Of a stretch of DNA of 64,000 bases, positions 32,602 through 45,588 are shown in pieces (the stretch's first letter is position 1; each line of letters begins with the position of its first letter). The stretch lies in contig CM060964.1 of NCBI GenBank assembly GCA_030765045.1, positions 278,188,888-278,252,887 on the forward strand, given 5' to 3'. The translations under genes were made by a program, and so were the position numbers. Source of the DNA: Tenodera sinensis (Eukaryota; Arthropoda; Insecta; Mantodea; Mantidae). The notes beneath the pieces are model-generated. The model searched no databases, was not told the origin of the DNA, and was given only the letters and a program-made list of their open reading frames with translations.

Positions 32602-35585
32602 GCATGGCCAGCAATAAAAGTTATTTAATTCGCATGTAGCAGTCAGTCACACATACTTATCATAATCATTTATATTAAAATACCTTTTGTAAGTATTTTT
32701 ATTTCATTTGCTTCTGCTCACACTGCAAGTGCGGAAGAGCTGGAGTAGACCTTCCCTGTTTTACTATCACTAATTTATCTTCATATTTCAATAGCGAGTA
32801 CGGTTGTTACACTAATTATTTTACAACACATTGTTCATCCATTTCAAAGCATTAGTACTAGAAACTGCCTTGATACCCTGTACACTATGAAATACCTAAA
32901 TAATGATAATACAACTATTACAGACCATACAATTATACAATTAAATACATATTCTTGCTTGCGTTTAATCCCATGTGCTATTGCTATGCAACCAGTTGTG
33001 TTCAAACAGCACATTTCAGAGATGCTCATATGAATATAGTGACATGGGATTCTGAAGCCTTGGCGTGCACATTCCTGTATTCTGCCACCTCACCACTCTC
33101 TTTGCACATCATAGCGAAGGCTGTGGCAGCAAGCATCCGAAGCCCCCCTCTTCCCTCTGTTCAATGGTAGAGGACAAGACATATTCCATCTTACGTGCTA
33201 ATTCTTCATGAGGGAAAATAGCTAGTATTACAATTACTATTAATATTATTAACTTGTAGTTTACTTTAGATAGCCCACAATATGTGCCACTGACAAACAC
33301 ACTATTCTTCTATTATTATAATCAATACTGAGTTACAGCATTTTCCTTCCTTATCTTATTGTTCTTGAAATTTCTGCTGTGCTGTGAATGTATTTTTGCT
33401 GTTTTGTGAGGCATGTGTTTGGTGTTGTGGTGTGTGTTTCCTATTTGATTGTATCGAACATAAATATTTGGTGTTAGGGCATATCTTTTTATCACATGAT
33501 CATGATTTTGGGTAATAGAAAAGCTCAAGAAAGTGTTATACACCTGATGATTTAAAGGTGTCATTTCTTCAGCACTCCTTTCATCACCTTTCAAAATACT
33601 AAAAATAGATGCAAAAACTTTATAGGCTTCCAATCTGCTGTTGATAAAACTATAAACATAACAAAAGCTACACATTGGTTCTCCTCTACAAATTCGAATT
33701 AGCCCCCCCAGAAGATGTGCATATCAAAAGATCATTCAGTGAACTGGAAGACTGGCAAACTGTAAAGGTTCTAAGGAAAGGTAAAACACTCAAGAGTTCA
33801 CTGAGACACAGCTTTCAGTACTTTAAGATATTCTAGGGTTGTCTCCTGAAAAAATAAAGGATCTGAGAAATATGCTTCTCTACATACAACAAATGCACCA
33901 ACTGTTTTTTTTTTTTTTTTCTGATTTGTGTAATGGCAAAGCAAATTGATGTTTCTTAGAATTGTTTCTGTTCAATCCAAAACAGAATCTGTAGGTTGTT
34001 TCTTGATACTTATGGTACCATGCTGTTTGTGTAGAACATAATCTATGCTCTGTGAGTCTTGTCATTCATTATATCATGTTTTTGTGGGAGTTAGTCCATT
34101 TGGTTTGCATACCATGATGTGTAAGACACCTTCTGCATTGATATATTTCATTGTTCTCTGGTAGTAGTATTTACAAATGGTTGTCTCAATTTTGATTATG
34201 TAATTGTATAAGTCTAAACCATGTAATAAAGAAAGAAATTACCAAAGGTTGGTTGGGAACAGCTGGGGGTTGTGTAAAACATGTGGAATAGCTGATGTCA
34301 TGACTTCCAATAAGACAGTCGTGGGTCGGGTGACAGAAAGAAATTAGTGCAGTACGCTCTTCGATCATCTTCGAAACACACTTTAGTCTTTCTACTTCAA
34401 CAGCGGAGTAAATGATAGCCATACTACTTTAATTAGTAGTTTACCAGTAAGGTTATACAGTGGTTATTCAGTCAAGACTCCATACATCAGAATTGTTATG
34501 GAACAAGTACTCAGCAGTAGAGGAACTAAGCTTATGTCAGTGATTAACAGAGATGTCTACATGAGGAAGAAAGAAGAGTTTAATTTGTCACAGTGTTCCC
34601 CAGCAGCCACGCGCTAGTGAGTCACGAGAAGCGGCCTTGCAATTCGAGTGCTTGGAAGCCACCTGTTTGCATGTAACGGAGGTCAAGGGAATGAACTGTG
34701 TAACTTCAAAATGTGTAGGTGATAACTGTGAAAGATAAGTATTCGCCTTTAATGTGTGGAAGCAAACCATAATAATTTCTAAAGACAAGGGTGCGGAAAG
34801 GGGAATTGTAATTAATGCACTTGGACACTAGATCCTTCCAGTCAGTCAAATAGGAGCATTCGGGTGAAGTAGGAAGAACTGTGTAAATTTAACAGAATGT
34901 GAAGGTAAAAGTTTTAACATGTTGTATGGTGAAATTATGTGAAGCAATTATTAAAAGGAGACTTATAAGTGAATATTAAAGATGTATTCAAGTCATTTTC
35001 AGTTGAATTTGTGGTATATTTAATGATCTTAAATATTGCTTAACTGCTAATGAATGTATAGCCTACATAATCAGATGGCAATTAATTGTGAGAGGATCAA
35101 GAAGAAACTGCTCAGGATGGTAGATTGTTTAGCAGATGATTAGCCATAATAATTTCCTCAAATTGTCCATTTTTTTTTCTTTGAGATTTTAACAGTGTTA
35201 GCTTTCACATTTGTTTGGTGGTATATCTTTTAATAGTTTCACATTTTCTTGATTGTATACTATTTCAGTTATTTCAATTATTTTAAATAAATTGTTTCTT
35301 GTTATGTACATGTTGGTTTGTGTGACCTTGCACTATCCTGGAAGATCCTGCGGGTATGAATTAGTTGAATTATACAGATATCTAACCAAATATTTAGGAA
35401 AGGAAAGAGTAAGGATGTCACAAATATGTTGAATGTTTTCCAGATGTCAATAAAGATTTAATGCTATAAATACCCAAGGCTAATATGTTATGCCATATTA
35501 CATTATTTTTTTTTTTATTATATCTCAAATATTGCTTTTGATAGTTAGCACATTTAGAACGTTAGGTCCTCAAATGACAGTATTA
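32602..35585. other. intron sequence, no gene seen
   Basis: About 3 kb without supported genes. A minus-strand frame at 33675-33322 (FINSRLEAYKVFASIFSILK) is bounded by possible splice signals but does not match the exon phases of the host gene and is not recognised. Poly-T runs near 33907 and 35170 and AT-rich DNA elsewhere. Confidence 0.4.
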
Positions 35586-35590
35586 CATAC

Positions 35591-35802
35591 CTGAGCTTCA
35601 GTTGTGAGCTGCAAGTACTTCATGTGATATTTATCCAATATAAAGTTTGTCTTTTCCTTGTATCGCTGTGTTATCATCTGGAGAACTGCATAAATTTTTG
35701 GTCGAGCACTGCCAACAACATCTGATATTGCTGGGCTAATAGAAGTATTTATTATTTTTAACAATTTTCTTTGTTGTGCACCCGCCAATGGATAATCCAG
35801 CT
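35591..35802 (-). CDS. CFAP69: CFAP69-like host gene, exon B
   Basis: A 212-nt exon: two bases completing a split codon, then 70 codons beginning LDYPLAGAQQRKLLKII and ending LQLTTEAQ. The acceptor is TTGCCTTCCCAG and the donor GTATGTAA, both strong. The split codon (G from exon A plus AG) makes Glu. The motif SARPKIYAVLQMI fits my recollection of the conserved KIYAV segment of CFAP69. It exits in phase 0 into exon C. The preceding intron is about 14.7 kb and the following one about 8.1 kb. Confidence 0.75.
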
Positions 35803-36985
35803 CTGGGAAGGCAAATTCAAATACATGTCATTTTACAGTGTGAATATGTATTACAAGAAATACATTTAAAAATGTGCAGTGCTATGATAATGTGACATAA
35901 ATTTTATAGCACACTGATGGAGGGATTAACCCAGTACTCACTTTCATATCAAAATTTATTGCCAAATGGTACTTACAAGTACTGGCAGTATCAAAAGGTA
36001 GTAAAATACTTTGTGAAAACAAAGAAATAACACCGTTTTTACATAATATTTCACTGGCATGTACATTTAAAAATTCATCCAAAGTATAAGACAGTGTTTT
36101 TACCAGTCATTTAAATAGTGTGTTTGAAAATAAGAGGCAACCAACAAATTGTGGCTCTTTGAACCCAAATGCAAATGAAAATGAATTAACTTAGTCTAAA
36201 TTGATGTTAATTCAGGGCTGTGTTACACCTATATTTTTCCTAAAGAATAGTCAGAAATATTACAATGAACATGCACTAATAATTCAAGTAAATACAGATT
36301 TACAACTGTTAACATTTCCAGCTAAATAAAAGAGAAATGTATTGAGACCTGTAATCACCTGTAAAAATGAATACAAATGATCAAGAGTTTTGAAAAGGTG
36401 CTTTGTGATGAGTTGATGGCTTTTGTATCTTCTGATGCTTCTCCTCAAAATGGCAGTCCTTTTCGTTCCCATTTATACTTTATATACTGCTGGGTGATAT
36501 GATATAGGTTGGCTATTCTGGGGAAGGTAGGCATTTTTGCCATGCCTGTTAACATAGGGGAGACTGTTGTACTTTCAAACACTGTTTAGATTTTTTCCTG
36601 AAAATCTGATAGTAGGTAGATTTTTCATCTTGTGTTACAGAAAATGGATCAAGGGATGTACACCCAATCATAAACACACCACATTTTCTTATTGGAATGA
36701 AAATTATATACATATAATAAAGGTTTTTGAAACATGATTTTTATTCCAAAGTACAGGATGTTTATGTACTTAGGAACATGTCGTCTTGTACCTTGAAACA
36801 CTTAATTATGCAATGAACAAAAACATCTTTTATCAAAATTTTATTTATAAATGTATTACTCCAACAAAAGATTAATAACAAATGAAGCCTCACTAGCAAC
36901 TCAATAATCCTGGAAATTCTGGGCTTAAGAAAGGCAAAAGAAATTGTCAAGAATAATGAATTATTGATGGAACACTTTTTAAATT
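35803..36985. other. intron sequence, no gene seen
   Basis: AT-rich DNA. Short frames here show no recognisable peptide. Confidence 0.4.
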
Positions 36986-36989
36986 TAGC

Positions 36990-38165
36990 GTTTGCTTTTT
37001 TGTAACAGCATTCATTTTTTACAAATATGGCACACAAACAATTCCCATTCTTTACCCTCAATACCAGCATACAGTTCATGAGACCATCAAACACACTTTA
37101 CACAGCAAATCCAGTGTTCTCCGCTATTGTCCTGGCAAAATGATTGACTACAAAGAATGCACTCTTCTTCTGAAAGTTACTACAGGATGATGGAGAAGCC
37201 ATGCATCTACACCCTGACTGTAGTAGGTTTTTAGAGATCCGAATACAGTGACATCAAGGAGCTGCAATTTATTTGATGTGTGAGGCAGGGAAGTTACCTT
37301 CAAAACACCATTATCAGAAGTGCTTGTGACGGTTTCTATGGAAAGATGTGTCTTAGGGTTGTCCTGCTCATCCATGGAACATTTGACAAAACTGATGAAA
37401 TTAGTGAAGAATTCCAGATGGCGTTGCTGCTCCTGAAGTTCCTGATGGGGCACCAAACAGTATTCTATCTTTAAAACTCACTCTCTGAAAAATCAGCATT
37501 AGTGGCATGTGATTCCTAATAGCATTTATAGCAGCTATCAAGTTCAGCTTCCAATTTTATTCACTCCTTTGGGAACTACAATGCAACTTAGAGTTGGTAC
37601 AGTACATAGCCCTGTTTCACCTAAATTTCATATTCTCTGTGGAAGAATAGGTCCAAAATGGGTGTGGACACTCAAAATTCAAGGAGAATGCATCAATATT
37701 TGCTTTATCGAAGCTGGTAGATCAGGACAATCTTAGAGCCTCTGGTTTTCTCATACTAAGTGCATCAGCATGCCCATGCATGTACCATCACATGCATTCT
37801 TCACCAGCTATATGCTGATTATGTAAATTCTCAGGTTGCTTTTTGCCATTAGCAACTGCAAACTTATAAGGAAGTTTTCTTGTACCTTTTTTAGTCAGTC
37901 CATACTGCATGCGAGCAATTTTGGCAATATATTGAAGTAGCTTCTCCTCTTCTTGGTTATTAAGTATTTGTTTTGCCCCAATATTTGCAGAATAATGGAA
38001 CTCAGTTTCCCTTGAAAACTTGAAGTCTGTAAGATGTCTTGACAGAGTTGCAAGAGACACAATAAATTTTACAAGCTTCTCTTAGGGAAACTCTCTTATG
38101 ATGTGGAGCATTAACAGCAGCAACTGCTTTGCTGATGCTATCTGTATCAACAGGTTTCCTTTTTG
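36990..38165 (-). pseudogene. pogo/Tigger-like transposase relic 2 (internally deleted)
   Basis: Minus-strand pieces in order. 38060-37788 is the N-terminal HTH region (QEEEKLLQYIAKIARMQYGL, RKLPYKFAVANGKK). 37780-37690 reads MHGHADALSMRKPEALRLS. 37456-37200 is the DDE end (LPHTSNKLQLLDVTVFGSLK, TYYSQGVDAWLLHHP). Near 37165-37085 is a Cys-rich finger (EECILCSQSFCQDNSGEHWI then CCVKC) like the C-terminal zinc finger of insect pogo-type proteins. The DDE core is missing and stops and shifts join the pieces. This copy supplies ends missing from the 17.8-22.2 kb copy. Confidence 0.7.
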
Positions 38166-38723
38166 TACCAAATTTACTATGTGATATTGTGTCTCAAACA
38201 AAACAATAAAATATTTCTAGCCAAAGAGATGTTCCAAGGAACACTAGGTCCTATGTTCCAAGGAACAAGAGGTTGCCACTTGGAACAAAAATGGTGCCTC
38301 TGCTTTTTAGGTTATAAGAAAAGCTACAAATATTGTTATATTTTACTCACTATATAGATGTGGATACTTTGATATGAGAATTTTATTTGTAGCACTTATA
38401 CTTGTTCACATAAACACAAATGACTACAATACAAAATATTTTACATGGCTGTTTCAAACCAAACTTCTTCACTCACAACTGAAGAATTCACTGCATTCAA
38501 ATATTAACCACTGGGTAACACCATGTCCTAATGCTCTACATACTTCCATAATATGCCACTAGACTGCAGCACTGACTGGATAACTATAAGTGTTCCAAGG
38601 AACTTTATATTCAAGGAAAAACTGCCTCCCCTAATAATTGTATTTATAACATTCTTCGTTCCATAAGCTGCACCAGTACATTAATGGCTGCAAGGGATAT
38701 TCTGAAAGTTTTGAGAATGGACA
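38166..38723. other. intron sequence, no gene seen
   Basis: Unassigned DNA with a local direct repeat (gttccaaggaac at about 38232 and 38255). No supported frame. Confidence 0.4.
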
Positions 38724-38817
38724 ACAATAGGTTGTGGTAAGCCAAAGCAGGTCTTCCTAGCTTTAGATTGAAGTTCAGATCATAGCATGTGCAAGCCTGG
38801 GTGCACTCCAACAATGT
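38724..38817. repeat. 94-bp target-site duplication, 3' side of LINE-B
   Basis: Identical over 94 bp to 42987-43080; the two copies border the LINE-B insertion exactly (tail on this side, 5' end on the other). Confidence 0.9.
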
Positions 38818-38835
38818 TGTTGTTGTTGTTGTTTT

Positions 38836-41765
38836 CTAGTGCCTTGCATCTGGCAATGAAGCCATTAGCATTCATGCTTTCCAATACTTTTGAACTGTAG
38901 TTGCTTCTGATCTTAATGCTTCACAGGTCTTCAAGTGTTCTTCATTCATTTCTGCTGGATCGTTACACAGGACACATATTGGTGAGGCTGAGATACCTAT
39001 TCTGTAGAGATGACTTGCTAAGCAGTCATGATTTGTCAATAGTCGGAAGGCTGCAACTGCTGTTTTCCTTGGTCTCTGGGGGATTATATCTGGATTGGAA
39101 AGTAGTGTAATCCATTTTTTATCTTTGGCATTTGTTTCTATTTCTTGTAGATATGAATGACAAAAACTTTTTATGATCAAGCGTTTTATTGAGGAATATG
39201 AGAAATTGAATTTAGACTTTTGTTTTATTGTTGTGCCTTTCTTTGCAAGTGAGTCTGCAGCTTCGTTCCCCATGACTCCACAGTGTGCTGGAATCCATTG
39301 GAGATGAACAGTCTTATTAACTTTTTGGAGTTGTGTTAACATTTTGTAGCATTCTCTAATTTTTGTTGACTTCTTTGTAGTATTTGAACATATTCCCTGA
39401 ATTGCAGCTTTAGAATCTGAAAGAATTACTGCCTTGTTAAATTTATTTAAGGGAAGATTTAATAATTGTCGGAGAGCAATGTGTATAGCCTCTATTTCTC
39501 CATCATAATTTGTTGTGTCTCTGCCAACAGAATGATAAAAGGAAAAATGTGAACACGTAACTCTAGCTCCAGTAAGGTTTTCCTTCGAGGATCCATCAGT
39601 ATATATGTGCAGCCATTCTTCTGTGGGATACCTAGTATTGAGTGTTTCCAGAGCTAGAAGTTTTTGTATTTCTTTTGGTGTGTCTGATTTACTTATTTCC
39701 TCTATTAATTCCAAATTGAAGGTAGGTTGCAATAATTCCAATGGATTTTCTCTTATAAGTAGATTTTCTCTGGTGTTAGGAATGTTCAATTTGGATTTAA
39801 TCTGTGTTACCTTTTCTAGGAAACTACTATGAGTTTTAAGGATTGAAGTGGGGAGGTTCTCTTCTGTCCATTTAGAGTTTGGCAGGCGTAACATTTTCTC
39901 GTGTTGGAGCAATGCTTGTTCTTCTATTTTTGTTGTTATTGATGGGGTCCATGTTAAGGCAAGCATGGCATCAATAGGTGTGGATTTAACTGCTCCAGTG
40001 ATTAGGCGAAGAGCCTGATTTTGTATTTGTTCAAGTTTATTGATGTTAGCATTTGCTGCTGTTATTAAAGCTTCAGAACAGTACAAGAGGTTTGGTTTAA
40101 TATACATTTTGTATGTTGTGTTAAGGACTCTCCTTGAGCAGCCCCATTTAGCACCAGCTAACCTTTTCAGGATTTGCAATTTCTTTTCAACCTTTTCTGA
40201 GATGTTTGTTATATGTTTTTTCCAACTTAGCTTTCTGTCGAAAGTGATGCCTAAGTATTTGGCATCATCAACTGCTTTGAGTGGTTTACCATTATAATTT
40301 ATGCTAACATTAACTGGTTTGTATTTTAGTGTAAATAATTCATAATTTGTTTTTTCCACATTGATAGTCATGAGGTTTTTGGAGCTCCATTCATGTACTT
40401 TGTTTAGGGCTGTTTATATTCTGTCTTTAATTAATTCAGGTTTTTTTGAAGAGCCTGAAGTCCAAATGACTACATCGTCAGCAAATAAAGCAATTTTGGT
40501 TTCTAAAGTTTTTATTATTGATGGAAGGTCATTTATATATATATGTTAAAGAGTGTTGTGCTCAGAACAGCACCTTGTGAAAGTCCTCGGTGTGTTTGTT
40601 TATATTTGGAAATGTATGTATTATATTTTGTGGCACAAAATCTTTGTGAAATAAACTGAGTTATCCACTTAAGCATGTTACTTTTCACACCTATTGATTG
40701 CAACTTCTCAACTAATTTATTTCTCCAGACTGAGTCATATGCTGATTTAAAATCAATGAATACTGCCAAGGTATCCTCCTTTCTATTGAAAGCTTCCTTG
40801 ATGTCTTGGCTTAGTAGGAGTACATTTTCACTTGTACTATGATTCTGTCTGAAGCCGGTCTGTGAACTATTAATTAAGTTGTAGTATTCTAGAAACCAGT
40901 TAAGTCTAGATGCCACCATTCTTTCCATCACTTTTGCAATAACACTGGTCAAAGATATTGGTCTGAAACTATTAATATTGTTTGAGGGTTTGTTTTTCTT
41001 TAAAATCGGGATGATAATGGCTTTTTTCCAGTCGGAAGGTACAGTCATTCTCCAACACGTGTTATACAGTTTAAGTAGGATTTCTTTTCCTTTCCTGCCA
41101 AGGTGTTTAATAAACTCTGGGTGGATCTTGTCAGGTCCAGGAGATTTTTTGTTCTGTAATTGTTCTATTGCTAAATCCAGTTCTGTTTCATTAAAATCCT
41201 GAATAAAAATATCATTTCGTATACCTTTTGGCTTACTAGTTTCTCTGATAGTTTTTTGGATAGCCTTATCTTGTTTTTTATACGCTTGGGGTATTCTTTG
41301 TGACTGAGCATAAAACTTGTTAAGGGATTCTGCTATTTCCCTATCTGTAGTTAAGCTTTTGTTATTATATTTTAATGGTTCAGTTGTATTTTTTGATAAT
41401 TTTGTTTTATTAAGGAATTTGTATATTTTATTTCCATCTTTCCTATAGTCCATATGTTCTACAAAATTTGTGAAACTGGCCCTTTTTGCTGTAATTAATT
41501 CTTTCTTAAAAATGGCTGCTTTTCTTCTCCAGTTTTGTACATCTTCTGGACACTTGGTTCTTTCGGCTTTGACTCTTGCTATATTTCTTTCGTGTTTTAA
41601 CTTAGATAAAGATGGAGACCAAAAATAGCTATATTTCTTTAACTTTCCTTTGGGGATATGTGTTTTGGCTGCTGTCAATAATATTTCACAAATTTTTTTA
41701 TTCATTTCATCTGTTGACTTGAACTCTGATTCTAACAGTATATTACACTTCCCTTCTATCTCATT
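38836..41765 (-). pseudogene. LINE-B ORF2, RT and RNase H part
   Basis: Follows the endonuclease in the same frame after a TAA at 41768-41766. RT motifs: KKSPGPDKIHPEFIKHLG, FRPISLTSVIAKVMERM, QTGFRQNHSTSENVLL, AVFIDFKSAYDSVW, then LSQGAVLSTTLFNIYI. A 2-base insertion in a TA run near 40533 shifts the frame before ALFADDVVIW. A stop (GAA to TAA relative to copy 2) lies near 40412. The frame 40371-38872 carries the thumb and RNase H (YTDGSSKENLTGA, DGEIEAIHIAL, ILSDSKAAI, HCGVMGNEAADSLAKKG). A last stop (CGA to TGA) lies just before the C-terminal MLMASLPDARH. The protein would reverse-transcribe the element RNA at the target site. Confidence 0.85.
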
Positions 41766-42596
41766 TTAGAAACTGGGCCAATCTGCTTTTTTAAAATTCC
41801 AAGAAGTTTTAACTTTTGGTTTGTTACTTTTATTTATTAGACCTCTTATGGAGTTTATGGTGATTCTGTGGCCTGAACCTGGGTCTTCTATTATTTCTCT
41901 TTTTGTATTGTCAATTATGTCAGATGACACCATCAGAAGGTCAGGATTTGTACCCAAACCATTATAATGAAGGTAAGTGGGTGGATCATTTGGATTAAAT
42001 ATTAATTCCATTGTTGACGAGTTTAATAGGTCTTCTATGACTCTTCCTGCTGAATTTATATCTCTGTAGCCCCACCTAGGGGAGTGTGCATTAAAATCAC
42101 CTATTAAAATACTTTTGGGTTCTATGGGAATAGAATTTAGATCTAGTGTATTGTCTGGAGGATTGTAGATACTGTAAATTTTATAGTGGTAGTTACTTTT
42201 CCATACTTCAATTTTAACTATTTCTGATTTATCTTGTTCTTCCATTGTTTTTTGAATTTGGATAATAGCTTTCATATTTCTTTTAATTCCTGTAAGAATA
42301 CCACTTGCTATTTGACGAGCCTTTGGAAGTATATGTGTAGTGTACTGATCCATTTCAAAGTATATTTCCTGTTCTTGTGATATATTGGCTTCTTGTACTG
42401 TAAAGACATCTATATCTTGGTCTTTTAATATTTTCATTAGCTCTTGTTTTTTAGGCTGGGACATGCCTCCTGTATTCCATTGTAGAATTCTTAAAGTATT
42501 GGAATTATTGTGATGAAATTTGCCTAAAGATGTCCCCACCCGGAGATCCGATTGGGGGACAGTTTTAACTCCGGAATGTTTATCTTTAGGACTCAT
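41766..42596 (-). pseudogene. LINE-B ORF2, apurinic-type endonuclease part
   Basis: 276 codons beginning MSPKDKHSGVKT. Endonuclease motifs in order: LRILQWNTGGMSQPKKQEL (N-terminal Asn), FTVQEANIS (catalytic Glu), SILIGDFNAHSPRWGYRD (Asp and Asn), PDLLMVSSDI, and a final DPGSGHRITI with His in the usual SDH position. This domain nicks target DNA to prime reverse transcription. It ends at a premature TAA; the same frame continues in 38836-41765. Confidence 0.8.
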
Positions 42597-42986
42597 ATTA
42601 TGTATGTGGCTTTCATGTAACTGTTTTCTTAACGGGCACCAGTTTTACAATGTGGCAGTTACATCACCCAACTTAAACCCCCATTTTGCAAGGGGGATCA
42701 CACCTATCGTTGGTCAACGGGTCAATCAGACCTAGCCGGGAGGACTAAATAGGTGGTATTTAGATCCACCGACCTTCCCCTCATGTGCCTCTGAGGGACG
42801 CTGTTGTGCTGTGATAGGCCAGCACATATGTAAATGACATTTCCTCCATTTTAGATGAAACAGTTATACCGCTGTGATTCGGTCCCCAGAGCCTCATCTG
42901 TTAAAAGCAGGGTGCACCACGGGCAGGATGAGGATGGGAATTGGGTAGGAGAGGCTATAGGAGGCGCATCACTACCCCTTACTACC

Positions 42987-43080
42987 ACAATAGGTTGTGG
43001 TAAGCCAAAGCAGGTCTTCCTAGCTTTAGATTGAAGTTCAGATCATAGCATGTGCAAGCCTGGGTGCACTCCAACAATGT
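42987..43080. repeat. 94-bp target-site duplication, 5' side of LINE-B
   Basis: Identical to 38724-38817. Confidence 0.9.
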
Positions 43081-44435
43081 GCAGTGCCAACAATTCTGTG
43101 TATGTGCAAGGCAATGTTGCTATGCCTATGCTAAGAAGGATCTCAAATGAAAGCATTTATATGCTGTGATTTTCTATGACTTTAAAGTCAGTTTACAGCA
43201 GAGAGAATGCCTTGAATGGCACTCAGGGATCTTTGTCCTTTGTAATCCATGATTTATCAATGGTTTGCAGAGAAAGAGATTCTCTCAACAATGAAGATTG
43301 TGCAGGACAGCTGGTACAGCAACAGTGGATGAAAAGGTGATGAAAGCAGAATGCACATGTGGGAAGATCATTGTTGCACATATTATGAGATTCAAGAAGC
43401 CCTGTAGCTTTTAAACTTCTATTGCATTCATTCTCAAAACATCTCGAGTGACCCTTATACAAACAAATAAAAAAACTGTCTTTACAATAACTTACGCTTT
43501 GCACCTTAATGCCAAATTCATTTTCTTTACACATTTCTCTCTACTTTGGTATTAAACTGTGGGGAAATGCATCCAAATCCAAGCTATATAAAGCTTTCTT
43601 TGGCTAAAAAAAGGGAAAAAACCCACCTTGAAGGCTAGAAGTACAGTGATTTTTGTCTTGTTTTCAGAGAACCAAAAAATACTAACATTACCATGTCTAT
43701 ACATTACACATAGTGAGATAGAAATTCTCAATGAAAATGAATGCTGATATTCACTTCCAAGGACTATCCTAAATTAATAACCCCAGACTGTTTACAGAAA
43801 AAAAGATTTATTGCTATTATTTTTTGCTATATTCAACATTTATTTAAGTAGTAGAAAAATCACCTCATTGAATGGTCCCATATTCTTGATGGATTGGTGT
43901 GATGAGCGGTTTTAACATTATGTGATCCAGGATGTTGATGTGGGATTTTTGGCTGGGTTTGTGTATTGCCGTCTGGGTGAGGAGAAGATGAGGAATGATG
44001 GTTTCCTTCAGCTAGCGTTAGTAATAGGAGATTATAATTATGCAGGAAACTCTTCTCTCAGGGTAGGTGGATTAAAGAGAAAAATTAGAACTGTCCATTT
44101 CTCCTTCACTGCACTCTTTAATGTGAAGATCTACGCTGAAATACTACCCTCAGGGCTCTCCGTCTAGGGGATATGTGGATAGCGACCACAAAATAACCAA
44201 GCTGAGCAGAACATTAATTCCACTTACTGGTGTTTTGCTCCTCACTATAGCTTTTCTACCTGACCTTATGACCTTACCTTGGTCATCTCTTGTTCTCTTC
44301 CGACCCTAATGCTGTTAAGTTTCCCGAGGGCTAGGGAATCTTTATTTTTCCAACCTTTCCATTTCTCTAATTTTTCTATAACCTCTTAACCCCTAACATG
44401 CTGACCTTTCATGGCATGTAATGTGCCCTCTGATT
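43081..44435. other. no gene assigned
   Basis: Intron DNA. A 103-codon Cys-rich minus-strand frame at 43534-43223 is not recognised. The part from about 43920 onward may be 5' leader of the deleted LINE-A that follows, but its border is not visible. Confidence 0.35.
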
Positions 44436-44439
44436 GGTA

Positions 44440-44966
44440 ATCAGAGGGTATGGTCGGTGAATTTATTTGGATAACTCTCCCGGTCAGGTTGGTGAGACCC
44501 ATAAACCAACGACAGGTGTGGTCCTCCAGTCATTCTGGGGGTTGTGAGAGAGTGATGTAACCACCAAAACATAAACATATGGTGCTCTCTAAAAAGCGGT
44601 TACTATTACTGCTAATTCTCTTCAATATCAGATTATGACATATGACTTGAGGGGTAAAATGTTCCAGAGTTAAAATAGTTCCCCATTTGGATCTCCGGGT
44701 GGGGACTACTTCACCAGAACCAAAACATTATATTAATAGAAGATCTAACATTAGAATTCTTCAATGGAATGCAGGTGGTCTCACTAGAATTGGGATATAT
44801 TCTTCACCACTCTGTCCTCTATGTGATCTGCAAGAGGAAATGGACCAAGACCACCTTCAAATATGCCCAGCAACTTCTAGCGCCCTATCCATCAGTGAAA
44901 AATATTGGAGAGCAAGAGGATTAATGACTTCATTGTCAGAAATCCAGCATTAGCTAACAACAACAA
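44440..44966 (+). mobile_element. LINE-A copy 3, internally deleted (5' leader and N-terminus joined to C-terminus)
   Basis: The leader (ggtcggtgaatttatttgg, ccaacgacaggtgtggtcct) resembles the LINE-B leader. The frame 44687-44953 starts MDLRVGTTSPEPKHYINRRS and reaches NIRILQWNAGG, the first endonuclease motif. It then jumps near 44787 to TRIGIYSSPLCPLCDLQEEM and the exact LINE-A C-terminus EKYWRARGLMTSLSEIQH. The remainder of the endonuclease, RT and RNase H, about 3 kb by comparison with LINE-B, is missing. The stop at 44951 and AAC tail are intact. The join keeps the frame open for 88 codons. Confidence 0.75.
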
Positions 44967-45588
44967 CATTTATTTTAATACACATATCCTCTTTTTCTAA
45001 CCATATATCACATATAACATGTATTGTAAGTTGGTGTACAATTTCAACTAGCCAATTCTTCCAGTGAATACATTGTTTTGTATGTTTAAGGAATCTTTGA
45101 AACTGTGTCCCTGTGGTAAGTGATAATTTTAAACAAATATTTGCATTCTCTCCTTAATCATCCTTTGTACATTCACTCTGGCTAATTCTAAAATAGCTCT
45201 TTCACCTGCAGAAACCTTGCATATTGTTTTTTAACATGTATAAGCCTATTAATATAGTTAATAATTTAACAGTTTAACTCTTTCACTTGTTTCACTTTGT
45301 TAATAAAGATATTACTATAACTACTTAATACTGTATCATATCTAATATTGTTTGACTTGGATCATCTGGTTTTAACAGCACATACATTCTTTTATGATTG
45401 TAATTACTTAATAGATAGCAAATAGTAGATAACAGATTAAATTCTTTATTGTCAATAGACTGCAATACAGTTTTTGACATTGTCACACATTTATATTTAT
45501 AATTTGTATTACAGAGATGGACAACCTAATGGTTACACATATTACTATAGCTACCTATCATTTGTGATTTACACAGAGGGTCTGTAAA
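44967..45588. other. no gene; probable 3' non-coding part of the CR1-like LINE
   Basis: AT-rich DNA below the C-terminal frame of the CR1-like element on the minus strand. Its 3' terminus was not found. Confidence 0.35.

Larger units (their letters stand above)
38818..42986 (-). mobile_element. LINE-B copy 1, near full-length I-type LINE
   Basis: A 4169-bp insertion between identical 94-bp direct repeats. From the 5' end (42986) it has about 390 bp of leader, an endonuclease-RT-RNase H protein and a short AAC tail at 38838-38818. Part of the leader aligns by eye to 44440-44680 upstream of the deleted LINE-A. No separate ORF1 is seen, so either the family is single-ORF or the copy is truncated before ORF2. 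Defects: three stops and one frameshift. Confidence 0.85.

Noticed and set aside
33322..33675. Possible host exon on the minus strand with AG and GT borders
   Set aside because: Exons B and C already join in phase 0 with continuous family-like peptide across TEAQ and VTMF; this frame is not recognised.
43223..43534. Cys-rich 103-codon minus-strand frame
   Set aside because: No recognisable pattern, no clear splice sites or neighbours; likely chance.
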